In this document: positions 28,101-39,177 of the stretch, piece after piece
Layout: the number at the start of each line of letters is the position of its first letter
How positions within the stretch are numbered: position 1 is the first letter of the stretch
Assembly (NCBI GenBank): GCA_003117195.1
Contig: BDSI01000108.1
Span: 380,614-444,613 of the forward strand
From: Eudorina sp. 2006-703-Eu-15
Taxonomy: Eukaryota > Chlorophyta > Chlorophyceae > Chlamydomonadales > Volvocaceae
Direction: 5' to 3'
DNA: 64,000 nt
The notes under the pieces: generated by a model
Databases searched by the model: none
Told to the model about the DNA's origin: nothing
What the model saw: the letters and a program-made list of their open reading frames with translations, nothing else
Program-made: the position numbers and the translations under genes

Positions 28101-31100
28101 CGCCATCGAGTCGGAGACTTACCCACACCCCTGGCGGACCTCCCCTTTCGATGAGCCCGCCTGCAAGCAAAGACGCAATGAGTCAGCTCATACCCTGAAG
28201 GCAGCTGCGCACATCCGCGGTACAGACGCGCCATCGAGTCGGAGACTTACCCACACCCCTGGCGGACCTCCCCTTTCGATGAGCCCGCCTGCAAGCAAAG
28301 ACACAATGAGTCAGCTCATACCCTGAAGGCAGCTGCGGACATCCGCGGGTACAGACGCGCCATCGAGTCGGAGACTTACCCACACCCCTGGCGGACCTCC
28401 CCTTTCGATGAGCCCGCCTGCAAGCAAAGACGCAATGAGTCAGCTCATACCCTGAAGGCAGCTGCGCACATCCGCGGGTACAGACGCGCCAACGAGTCGG
28501 AGACTTACCCACACCCCTGGCGGACCTCCCCTTTCGATGAGCCCGCCTGCAAGCAAAGACACAATGAGTCAGCTCATACCCTGAAGGCAGCTGCGGACAT
28601 CCGCGGGTACAGACGCGCCATCGAGTCGGAGACTTACCCACACCCCTGGCGGACCTCCCCTTTCGATGAGCCCGCCTGCAAGCAAAGACGCAATGAGTCA
28701 GCTCATACCCTGAAGGCAGCTGCGGACATCCGCGGGTACAGACGCGCCATCGAGTCGGAGACTTACCCACACCCCTGGCGGACCTCCCCTTTCGATGAGC
28801 CCGCCTGCAAGCAAAGACGCAATGAGTCAGCTCATACCCTGATGGCAGCTGCGCACATCCGCGGGTACAGACGCGCCATCGAGTCGGAGACTTACCCACA
28901 CCCCTGGCGGACCTCCCCTTTCGATGAGCCCGCCTGCAAGCAAAGACGCAATGAGTCAGCTCATACCCTGATGGCAGCTGCGCACATCCGCGGGTACAGA
29001 CGCGCCATCGAGTCGGAGACTTACCCACACCCCTGGCGGACCTCCCCTTTCGATGAGCCCGCCTGCAAGCAAAGACGCAATGAGTCAGCTCATACCCTGA
29101 AGGCAGCTGCGCACATCCGCGGGTACAGACGTCGCGAACGAGTCGGAGACTTACCCACACCCCTGGCGGACCTCCCCTTTCGATGAGCCCGCCTGCAAGC
29201 AAAGACGCAATGAGTCAGCTCATACCCTGAAGGCAGCTGCGGACATCCGCGGGTACAGACGCGCCATCGAGTCGGAGACTTACCCACACCCCTGGCGGAC
29301 CTCCCCTTTCGATGAGCCCGCCTGCAAGCAAAGACGCAATGAGTCAGCTCATACCCTGAAGGCAGCTGCGCACATCCGCGTGTACAGACGCGCCATCGAG
29401 TCGGAGACTTACCCACACCCCTGGCGGACCTCCCCTTTCGATGAGCCCGCCTGCAAGCAATGCGAGACGCAATGAGTCAGCTCATACCCTGAAGGCAGCT
29501 GCGCACATCCGCGGGTACAGACGTGCCAACGAGTCGGAGACTTACCCACACCCCTGGCGGACCTCCCCTTTCGATGAGCCCGCCTGCAAGCAAAGACACA
29601 ATGAGTCAGCTCATACCCTGAAGGCAGCTGCGCACATCCGCGGGTACAGACGCGCCATCGAGTCGGAGACTTACCCACACCCCTGGCGGACCTCCCCTTT
29701 CGATGAGCCCGCCTGCAAGCAATGCGAGACGCAATGAGTCAGCTCATACCCTGAAGGCAGCTGCGCACATCCGCGGGTACAGACGTGCGAACGAGTCGGA
29801 GACTTACCCACACCCCTGGCGGACCTCCCCTTTCGATGAGCCCGCCTGCAAGCAAAGACACAATGAGTCAGCTCATACCCTGAAGGCAGCTGCGGACATC
29901 CGCGGGTACAGACGCGCCATCGAGTCGGAGACTTACCCACACCCCTGGCGGACCTCCCCTTTCGATGAGCCCGCCTGCAAGCAAAGACGCAATGAGTCAG
30001 CTCATACCCTGAAGGCAGCTGCGCACATCCGCGTGTACAGATAGACGCGCCATCGAGTCGGAGACTTACCCACACCCCTGGCGGACCTCCCCTTTCGATG
30101 AGCCCGCCTGCAAGCAATGCGAGACGCAATGAGTCAGCTCATACCCTGAAGGCAGCTGCGCACATCCGCGGGTACAGACGTGCCAACGAGTCGGAGACTT
30201 ACCCACACCCCTGGCGGACCTCCCCTTTCGATGAGCCCGCCTGCAAGCAAAGACACAATGAGTCAGCTCATACCCTGAAGGCAGCTGCGCACATCCGCGG
30301 GTACAGACGCGCCATCGAGTCGGAGACTTACCCACACCCCTGGCGGACCTCCCCTTTCGATGAGCCCGCCTGCAAGTAAAGACGCAATGAGTCAGCTCAT
30401 ACCCTGATGGCAGCTGCGCACATCCGCGGGTACAGACGCGCCATCGAGTCGGAGACTTACCCACACCCCTGGCGGACCTCCCCTTTCGATGAGCCCGCCT
30501 GCAAGCAAAGACGCAATGAGTCAGCTCATACCCTGATGGCAGCTGCGCACATCCGCGGGTACAGACGCGCCATCGAGTCGGAGACTTACCCACACCCCTG
30601 GCGGACCTCCCCTTTCGATGAGCCCGCCTGCAAGCAATGCGAGACGCAATGAGTCAGCTCATACCCCGATGGCAGCTGCGCACATCCGCGGGTACAGACG
30701 CGCCATCGAGTCGGAGACTTACCCACACCCCTGGCGGACCTCCCCTTTCGATGAGCCCGCCTGCAAGCAAAGACGCAATGAGTCAGCTCATACCCTGATG
30801 GCAGCTGCGCACATCCGCGGGTACAGACGCGCCATCGAGTCGGAGACTTACCCACACCCCTGGCAGACCTCCCCTTTCGATGAGCCCGCCTGCAAGCAAA
30901 GACGCAATGAGTCAGCTCATACCCGAAGGCAGCTGCGGACATCCGCGGGTACAGACGCGCCATCGAGTCGGAGACTTACCCACACCCCTGGCGGACCTCC
31001 CCTTTCGATGAGCCCGCCTGCAAGCAAAGACGCAATGAGTCAGCTCATACCCGAAGGCAGCTGCGGACATCCGCGGGTACAGACGCGCCATCGAGTCGGA

Positions 31101-32499
31101 GACTTACCCACACCCCTGGCGGACCTCCCCTTTCGATGAGCCCGCCTGCAAGCAATGCGAGACGCAATGAGTCAGCTCATACCCGATGGCAGCTGCGCAC
31201 ATCCGCGGGTACAGACGCGCCATCGAGTCGGAGACTTACCCACACCCCTGGCGGACCTCCCCTTTCGATGAGCCCGCCTGCAAGCAAAGACGCAATGAGT
31301 CAGCTCATACCCTGATGGCAGCTGCGCACATCCGCGGGTACAGACGCGCCATCGAGTCGGAGACTTACCCACACCCCTGGCAGACCTCCCCTTTCGATGA
31401 GCCCGCCTGCAAGCAAAGACGCAATGAGTCAGCTCATACCCGAAGGCAGCTGCGGACATCCGCGGGTACAGACGCGCCATCGAGTCGGAGACTTACCCAC
31501 ACCCCTGGCGGACCTCCCCTTTCGATGAGCCCGCCTGCAAGCAAAGACGCAATGAGTCAGCTCATACCCCGAAGGCAGCTGCGGACATCCGCGGGTACAG
31601 ACGCGCCATCGAGTCGGAGACTTACCCACACCCCTGGCGGACCTCCCCTTTCGATGAGCCCGCCTGCAAGCAATGCGAGACGCAATGAGTCAGCTCATAC
31701 CCTGATGGCAGCTGCGCACATCCGCGGGTACAGACGCGCCATCGAGTCGGAGACTTACCCACACCCCTGGCGGACCTCCCCTTTCGATGAGCCCGCCTGC
31801 AAGCAAAGACGCAATGAGTCAGCTCATACCCGAAGGCAGCTGCGGACATCCGCGGGTACAGACGCGCCATCGAGTCGGAGACTTACCCACACCCCTGGCG
31901 GACCTCCCCTTTCGATGAGCCCGCCTGCAAGCAAAGACGCAATGAGTCAGCTCATACCCCGAAGGCAGCTGCGGACATCCGCGGGTACAGACGTGCCATC
32001 GAGTCGGAGACTTACCCACACCCCTGGCGGACCTCCCCTTTCGATGAGCCCGCCTGCAAGCAATGCGAGACGCAATGAGTCAGCTCATACCCTGATGGCA
32101 GCTGCGCACATCCGCGGGTACAGACGCGCCATCGAGTCGGAGACTTACCCACACCCCTGGCGGACCTCCCCTTTCGATGAGCCCGCCTGCAAGCAATGCG
32201 AGACGCAATGAGTCAGCTCATACCCCGAAGGCAGCTGCGGACATCCGCGGGTACAGACGCGCCATCGAGTCGGAGACTTACCCACACCCCTGGCGGACCT
32301 CCCCTTTCGATGAGCCCGCCTGCAAGCAATGCGAGACGCAATGAGTCAGCTCATACCCCGAAGGCAGCTGCGGACATCCGCGGGTACAGACGTGCCATCG
32401 AGTCGGAGACTTACCCACACCCCTGGCGGACCTCCCCTTTCGATGAGCCCGCCTGCAAGCAAGGACGCAATGAGTCAGCTCATACCCTGAAGGCAGCTG
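13104..32499 (-). repeat. 129-bp satellite array, about 150 units, splice-signal strand minus
   Basis: Units of 129 bp (some 128 or 130) repeat head to tail for 19.4 kb. Read on the minus strand, a typical unit has GTAAGT, a 91-nt intron-like segment with CTGAC 22 nt before the end, TTTGCTTGCAG, and a 38-nt exon-like segment. Variation clusters in the middle of the intron-like part (TCCGCAG, TGCGCAG, TCCACAG) and at one exon spot (TCGAAAG, TCTGAAG, TCGGAAG). Units at 13.1-17.1 kb and 27.7-32.5 kb are mixed variants, while about 17.5-27.6 kb is nearly uniform apart from single-G changes in a GGG/GG run. Because 129 is 43 codons, long open frames appear on both strands; those unspliced frames are a by-product and are not annotated as genes. 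A few units (14527, 16585) lack the AG acceptor. Confidence 0.97.
29440..32350. repeat. Higher-order repeat block at the inner end of the left array
   Basis: A unit variant with an extra TGCG, reading CAATGCGAGACG, recurs near 29458, 29721, 30116, 30636, 31154, 31673, 32063, 32196 and 32328. Several spacings are close to 519 bp, equal to four basic units, and others are one, two or three units. Neighbouring units share further marker variants (CTGATGGCAG, CCCGAAGG). This is a higher-order pattern on top of the 129-bp period. Confidence 0.75.
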
Positions 32500-32785
32500 G
32501 TCTCCTCAGGCCTGCAAAGCCGCGAGGCAAAGGTAAGGCGAGGGGAACAAGGAGGGTGTCAGCGACGGGGTAACGACCGAAACCAAACGGAGGGAGGCAA
32601 GTGCAGGGCCGCGAAAGAGGGCCTAGCATCGAAGCTGGCCGATCGAGGACACAACATGCAGGGACAGATCCGGTCGGGGCGCGTGGGGTTCCCAGATAGA
32701 CCCCGGCCAGGTGACCTATTGAGCTCCCCAGACCCAGCGCGCGCGCAGCAGTGCCCCAATCGCTGGAAAGCTCGGCATCATTCGG
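32500..32785. other. Unique linker between left satellite and inverted-repeat arm
   Basis: These 286 bases separate the last satellite unit from the left arm. The right side has only about 20 unrelated bases at the equivalent place (49531-49550). GGTAAG and purine-rich AGGGAGG motifs are present, but there is no supported gene. Confidence 0.6.
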
Positions 32786-35132
32786 CGATGGCTTCCTTCG
32801 TCGAGCTGGTGGTGATCTTGACGTAGGCTCACGGCAGCGGTCTTCGACACTGCCGATGTGGGGCTGAGAGTTGTCTTGTGCACGTCGGTCAACTGCGCGT
32901 TGTTGAGGTTCTTGTTCAGCAGGCTACGATGGTCAGCCGGGTCTGTGCGTGCGGGGAAAAGAGAGGCGCGGCGGGGCCAGTGGTTGACGGGTACCAAAGA
33001 CATCATTTTTTTGGCTACGAGGCATGACTTGATTCCAAATAATTACGTTTAACGACAACTCGCATGCCCACAACCAGAAACATTAATCCTCATGAATACC
33101 ATTGTTCTCCACTCACAACCAGCAGGCATGCGAGCCATGACTCGGACGTTGTCGCAAGGGTCACGCCCCGCTATTTCGCCGAAACGAGCTTCAAGTTGCA
33201 GTCCGATAGCAGGTAATCCACATACCAACACTCAACTAACAGTTAGCGGCGCTGGCAAATTCGCTGTCGACAGGAACCTGACCTTGGCAGTTCTTTGCGA
33301 CATCTCTGCAAACATGTAATTATGAACTCTGAAGTTTAAAGTGCAAAGCTGCAATGACCGGCAATCTCGGCTTCTCGGGTGCGAGCATCGACTTTGGAAT
33401 TTGAGCACTGCCGACCAGCAGACGCCTCTTGCAGACGGTCCAACACCGCGAGCTGACCTTATAAGTTGAGGCTGCTCGGCTGCGACCAAATGGCCGCTCA
33501 CAGAGTGAGCCAGGATCCCCATAATATTTCGCCTCACGCGAGCTTAGCTGGACGCTTTCACTATAAAATATTCGCCGTTTTACCTCGTATTCATGGTGAA
33601 AACAGTTAGGCGAAGATGCAGGGCTGCAACGCTTCGGGACAGCGAAAGGACAGGAATAGACTCCTAAGCTTGAGAGAGAGTGCAGTAAGAAAGCTCCATA
33701 TGAGCTGGTTCTGCTTTGGTACACCCGGTAGGTGAAAAGAAGGCGAGGGCCGCAGGTTTATATAAAAAGTCTGGCCGCTGTGTCGTACAAGATGACAAGG
33801 TCACTACTGCTGCTTCGTACATGCTTCAGAAATTGGTTTTTTGTGCAAAATACTGCGTCACTGGTAGGCAAACAGCAAGAGGTACTGTATCAACGACCAG
33901 CCGACTTGGCGATTTCCGATTGACGGTAAAACCGAACAAGGATATCCCAGTCTGTTTGTGACGCCTCGGCCGTAGCCATCAACGTATTCCTTCTTTCAAT
34001 GATGGCTTTTAGTCTCATGCGTGAAAAGTTTGTGGATTTCGGCTGAAGGTTGTGGCTGCAACTAAGGGCAACTACTGCAAAGCGCTCTACCAGCTCTGTT
34101 GCTTACCATAGTTAAGGTCACTCACATCCAATAACGTAATTGCATCTGTGCAACATGCGCTGCGGGCTTTCCATGGCGTGCTTCCGAGATTGGATCGATG
34201 GCGTCAAGCCGCTATGAACGCCAGGCGAATGGTAATTCAGGAACTTCTAATGCTTGTAGGAGGTTATAAGAGACGCTTACCATGCAGTTTGGGCGGAGTT
34301 AGTCCTGTCGAGCGGTCACAGGCTACATTTGGCTGGGATGCCCAGCATATTCTTAGCACTCGAGGACGCTATCCAGAACAGGCCAGAACAAATCCAGAAC
34401 ATAATCAAGCGCAGGCACATCATTATGTGTTGCGGGACCGGGCGGGGCGTACGCGGCTGCACACAAAAGATGTGTCGTCGTTGGTTAGGATGCTGCTGCT
34501 CATTTGGGGGGGGGGCCAAGGCATGCTTTCTGAAATGCTGGCATGCACTGGACCTGAATTTGAAAGGGCGTTGTGTCGGCACAGTGCGACCCAATGACGT
34601 CGAGGCCTGCCACAGCAACAGTAAGCCGCCGGCCGCAACGACCGCACGAAAATCGCTCTAGGCGCAGCAGCAGACCCATCCTCCCAGTATACTGACCGGG
34701 CGTTGTTCTATGAATCGATTCGTGGACCTCCCAGGCAGAACTCACCCGGGTCCTGCGCTGACGGTGCGGAGGGGCAGCTGGCCCCCCGGTTGCCACCTCG
34801 GCCACCTCGGCGCCCTGGGCAGCCACACGCGGTGTCGTCCAGCTCGTCCTCTGGTACGTACGGGAGTTCCCCTGCCTGTCGTATCGCTGCCGGGTTATCG
34901 GCAACCGTCCACACTTGCACCGCCGCCGCGCAACTGCAAGCCGCATCACGCCAACACGTGTGCAAGCTCCCCCGTCGGCAACCAACCCTGGTCGCACAAA
35001 CACACCTGGCGGCCATCCGCGTAGAACCCCTTATCCTCCTCCTTCCTCCTTCGCTCCCACCTCCTCCACTCGCTCTCCGCGTGATGCCACTCGCAGGGAC
35101 GCCACTCAACCCTTCGATGGGAGCGCGATTCC
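32786..35132. other. Outer part of the left arm, no supported gene
   Basis: Base composition is less GC-rich than in the genes. Short frames on both strands are matched in the right arm, but only because the DNA itself is nearly identical, so conservation says nothing about coding. A TATA-like run, TTTATATAAAA, lies at 33757-33767. A run of ten G lies at about 34506-34515. The part just below 35133 should include the 3' UTR of the coiled-coil gene. Confidence 0.5.
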
Positions 35133-37741
35133 TCAGCCCCGTGCACCCGGGCCCCCCGGCTGCGGCCCCGCGCCCCCGGGTGCCCCTCCGTGACCTGCCC
35201 TGGCCGTAGGCGCCTGCTGCAGCGGCTGCTGAGGCGGCTGCGGCTGATTGGAATGCGTGGCGCCGGCCGCGGCGGCTCCTCCGGTTCCTAAGCGACCCAT
35301 GGGTCCCCCCAGCGCCATTCGAGGTGTGGTTCCCAGACCTCCGCCGCCGCGGAGCTGGACCCGACCGGGAGCGCCCTGGTTCCCCGGCGGGGGCTGGTTG
35401 GCAGGGTGCGGCTGCGGTTGCTGCTGCTGCAGGTGTGGGTGCTGTTGCAGCAGCAGCTGCTGCTGCTGGTGCTGCTGCCATTGCCGGTAGTCAGCTGAGG
35501 GCTGTTGCGGTTTGTGCAGAGGCTGGTGCGGGTTCAGCCGCGGCTGTGGCATCTGCTGCTGCCGGGGCACCAAGCCGGCCGCTTCGGACGTCCTCGGCAA
35601 CGTTACCGCGGTGGGTGGACACGCATTGGGGCCCCCGCCGCCGCCGCCGCCGCCGCCACTGGACCCACCATCGGCTGCCTGAGGGGCCAACCCGGTGGTG
35701 GTGGCGGCGGACGCCGACGGCGGCGGTGAGATGCCGGCGGAGTGCATCGCCGCAAGCGCGGCGTCCCTCTCCCTCCGCAGCCCGTCCGCCTCCGCTCGCA
35801 GCCGCATCAGTCGGGACTTCCAAGCGGCGTCGCCGCCGCCGCCGCCGCCGCTGCTGGCCGCGGCCGCGGCGGCGGCACTCTCGGCCTGTTGTGCCTGCGC
35901 CGAAAACAGATGCAACGCGCGCACGTGGATGTGGGTATTTGATGGCCAGAGAGGGGTCCGAGCTGAAGGTCCTCCTCCAAGAATAGATTTATGTTTAGAT
36001 CCATATTATGCCATGAAGAAGCGGTTGATGAACGGATGTGAACATGTGCGCCCGTGGGGTTCTGCCAGAGGGGTTCCCTTCGGATGGTAAGCAGCCGGGA
36101 ATCCAGATGTCATTGCATGGGTCTGCCATTTGTCGACGCGGCAGCCGTGATGTGGCCACCACATGCTACGGTAATCATGCCCTGCAGCGGGGATCGCAAA
36201 CTAACGCAGTTCCGTGTTGTTTTGCTGGGCCCTAGAGGCCAACAGAGGCCGTAGGGGCAGACACCGTGTCCCAAGGGAACATTGGGTCTGTCGTTGCGGT
36301 GGTGTCGAGCATTTCACCACAGCAGCCGTACAATAGTACGACGTCGATCGAAGTGCCGTACCTTGAGTGCCGACCGTTCCTTTGCCCAGCGCTCCTCCGC
36401 GGCCGCCTTGTCCGCCAGAAGCTGGTTCTTGAAGTCCTCCAGCAGCGCCAGCCGTCCGCCGTCTGAGGGCGCGGGTGAGGGTGAGGGTGAGGGGACGGAC
36501 CCCCACACGGAATGGACAGCTCATGCTCAGCAGAATGAAGGGGCACACGGACTAAGGGTCCACCTTGTCACGGTTACATAAGCTGGGGATGGGGGGCACA
36601 GACGGCGAGACCTGGGCCACCCAAGTGGGTTCCAATATGCCACTTGGTTCGTTGATGTTGAACACCGCGCCGGCTCTGCGGAAACCGAAACAACCCCATT
36701 ACCCCCGCGAGGACTCCCCCGAGAGAGACACGCGCACCCATGTACCCCCGCATCGCATCGCATCGCCGCGAAATGGGTCGCAGGAAGAACCCTCCCATCC
36801 GTACAGTTTTCGTGCAGCGCCGCCACCTCCGCCGCGTGGGCTGCCGCCCTGGCCTCCAGCTGCTGCGTCAGGTCGGCCACCGCCGCACCTCGCCCCGCCC
36901 GCTCCGCCTCCAGCTGGGAGGCCAGCTCGGCGGCGCCGCGTCTCGAGGCCCCCAGCTGGTCTCGGAGCGACTCCACGGCCTCATGGTGGGCCTTATCATC
37001 CGGGACAGAAAAAGGGCAAGGGAGGGGGCCGCCCTGTTTTCGTACGGCAGTATCTGGGGATGCCGTACCGGGAGGCACCCTGATAAAGACAACATGTGTA
37101 TGGTGCGAGCCAGGAGCCCATGGGGCACATGCCGCAGCACGTGGACAGCAGCGGCTTTCTTTGATGACTGCGCTGGTCTGGCCGCTGGTTGTCGCCTTGG
37201 TGATTGATGGGTGAACCGCGTTGTTCAAAGACCCGTGGGTCGAATTGGGGACCCACGCCATTGCCGTCGCACCTGCTGCACCTCCAGGTGGGTCTGCTGG
37301 AGCGTGGTAAGCTCCAGGAGGGTCTTCTGGTACAACACCGCCGCAGTGACCTGTGCGTTCGGACGGTGCACGCGCGGGGCCAGGCGGCTCAGGCTGGCGG
37401 CGCTGTCCGCGCTATTAAGCAAGCGTGAAGCGTTCCATCGGTCACGGAAGGTTGCGGAACGGGTCAAGGCACACCAGGTGTCACAATTCAAATAGAATAC
37501 ATATGAGATGAAATGTATATGTGTATTTGTAAATGATCATGGGCGGTCGCACCTCGCCCTGATGTGCCTTTCGGCGCTGCGCGATAGCCTCAAGCAGCTT
37601 GGCGGCATGCTCTGCCTCGCGTTTCAGCCGCAGCTCCAAGTTCTTGCTCTTGTCCTGCTCCACGAGGAAAGCCTGGCGCCATTGGTCGCGCTCCTGCCTG
37701 TCGCGCAGGCAGGCGTCCTGGAGCGCGCGAACATCGTCCAT
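35133..37741 (-). CDS. Coiled-coil, Ala/Gly/Gln-rich protein of unknown function (intact copy)
   Basis: Proposed exons, in transcript order, are 37741-37553, 37350-37273, 36991-36805, 36462-36362 and 35894-35133. All have GT-AG borders and compatible phases, giving 438 residues if the ATG at 37741 is the start. Residues 1-185 are heptad-like and charged (DACLRDRQERDQWRQAF, RLKREAEHAAKLLEAIAQR, ALLEDFKNQLLADKAAAEE), so a long coiled coil is expected. The last exon adds poly-Ala and poly-Gly runs, another charged helix (SRLMRLRAEADGLRRERDAA) and a Gln/Pro-rich tail with QQHQQQQLLLQQ. No catalytic motif, signal peptide or membrane segment is seen. The copy at 44507-47155 carries two frameshifts, so this is the likely functional locus. 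The function is not recognised; a structural or scaffold role is only a guess. Upstream exons cannot be excluded. Confidence 0.7.
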
Positions 37742-38188
37742 GCCCTCGAACGATCAGACAGCTGGGCACCTTGAAACTGCCTAGCGCTGAGCCAAACGTG
37801 CAGGCGCACGATAACACCCAGTTCGTCTTCATTGCGTCGTACTTGTTCCCGCGCTCGGGGCACAAGTTGTCTCTCCACCTGCCGTGCGCTCTACCCAGGG
37901 CATGGCCGCGCCTCATAAGAGGGTGATAGTTCAAAAGCATCTGTAATTGAAGCCTGATTGATGCCTTCGCGCACGCTGTCGTAAGCACGTGTACAAGGAG
38001 CAGTGTGTTGATCTTGCCAAGACTGCCTCATGAAAGTGCAGAGGTCCGCGGTGAAGGCTGCATGTCCTTAAGACAAGAGAGACCCAATACCACAGTTGTA
38101 CGAGCAGATAAACGCAGCACGCACGCCGCAACCCGTGCAACTTTACATGCCATGCGCTTTCGCAGCTTGTCCTCGTGAAAGGCTCTCC

Positions 38189-38256
38189 CCCGGCTCGCCC
38201 GGACCCGACGGCGAGCCCCCCAAGACTCCCATGAACGCCCTGGAGGCCACCATCCG
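38189..38256 (+). pseudogene. Truncated exon 1 of the IGPS-like gene in the left arm
   Basis: This fragment matches the 3' part of exon 1 of the IGPS-like gene, encoding PKTPMNALEATIR before an intact donor at 38257. The start codon, the transit-peptide-like region and the promoter side are missing because of a roughly 300-bp deletion. The following intron sequence matches the right arm to 38685, where homology stops and no exon 2 follows. It is a dead duplicate. Confidence 0.8.
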
Positions 38257-39177
38257 GTGAGAGCGCACAACCACATGAACATCACCCCATGTGGAAGGCT
38301 GGAATCCCCCACCTTCGCGAAGTACAGGGGGGGGCTGCCCCGCCGTGCACCCAGGACCCAGCGGCACGGGATGTCGCAAGTAGTGCCTCCCTCGCCTCTT
38401 CGTCCCCTAAGTCGCCCCATCCGGCCACACCGGCTCCTTGTCTTCGCCCCTGACCCCACAGCCGCAGCCATAGGCCCACACGGTCACTCCTATATTGGGC
38501 ACAAAAAGCCCGCTGAGCAGGCGCGCTTGCGTACCCCGCCTTCTCGTGTACCTGGTGTACGCCCCCCAGTGTGCTGATCTGCTGACCCCGACCCCTAGGG
38601 TGCTATGGTGTTGCGGCGGTTGGTTGGTCGGGGGGAGGGGTCTACCCCCCGCACCGCGTCCTCCTTCGGACGCAGCCACGTCTCCTCGGACGCAGCCTTA
38701 CCACGACGCGAGAACTGCCGGCCGTCCCGTGTGGCAAACCTGCCGAGACACATACCCTCCACCTCCGCAACTACCATCACACCCACCCTCACATGGTTTG
38801 CACGCTGGCATCCCCCAAGCCTCCATTCCCCAAGCCTTCGGCCCCCAAGCCGTCATCCCAAAGCAGCGTTATACCTGGCACCCCTGAAACGACAACCCTC
38901 GCCCGTGTGCCGGACAGGCTTCTCCGCCGTTGACCCATCCGCAGTGACACCGCCGCAACAGCAACAGCACACCCCGACCAGCTGCGCCAGACATGTCCGT
39001 ACACTCGGGGGCGGCGACCGAGCCACCACTCCCCGTCCAGTTCGTCCCCGGCGTCCCCTCCTCCTCCTGCGGCTGCCGCGTCTTCTCCTGCTGCTGCTGC
39101 TGCTGCCGCTGTTGCTGAAGATGAAGATGAGGCGTCCCCTCCTGCCGCTGCTGCTGCTGCTGCTGCCGCACATGTCC

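Larger units (their letters stand above)
32786..38685. repeat. Left arm of a large inverted repeat
   Basis: This arm is the near-identical reverse complement of 43243-49530. Checked landmarks include 33081 with 49232, 36282-36462 with 45806-45986, and 38600-38685 with 43243-43325. It holds an intact coiled-coil gene (minus) and a broken 5' piece of the IGPS-like gene (plus). Compared with the right arm it lacks about 300 bp near 38181-38192 and has no retroelement at about 34280. Confidence 0.95.

Noticed and set aside
13104..32499. Long open frames (up to about 424 residues) on both strands of the satellite
   Set aside because: They follow from a 129-bp period divisible by three in stop-poor sequence, start and stop at random single-base indels, and have no gene-like context. 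They are treated as artefacts of the repeat.
33049..33537. Two short minus-strand frames matched in the right arm (48780-49265)
   Set aside because: Their match reflects near-identity of the arm DNA; there is no extra protein-level conservation or splice context to support coding.
34703..35986. Plus-strand frames rich in Arg/Pro/Ala opposite the coiled-coil gene
   Set aside because: They are antisense shadows of the GC-rich last exon of the coiled-coil gene.
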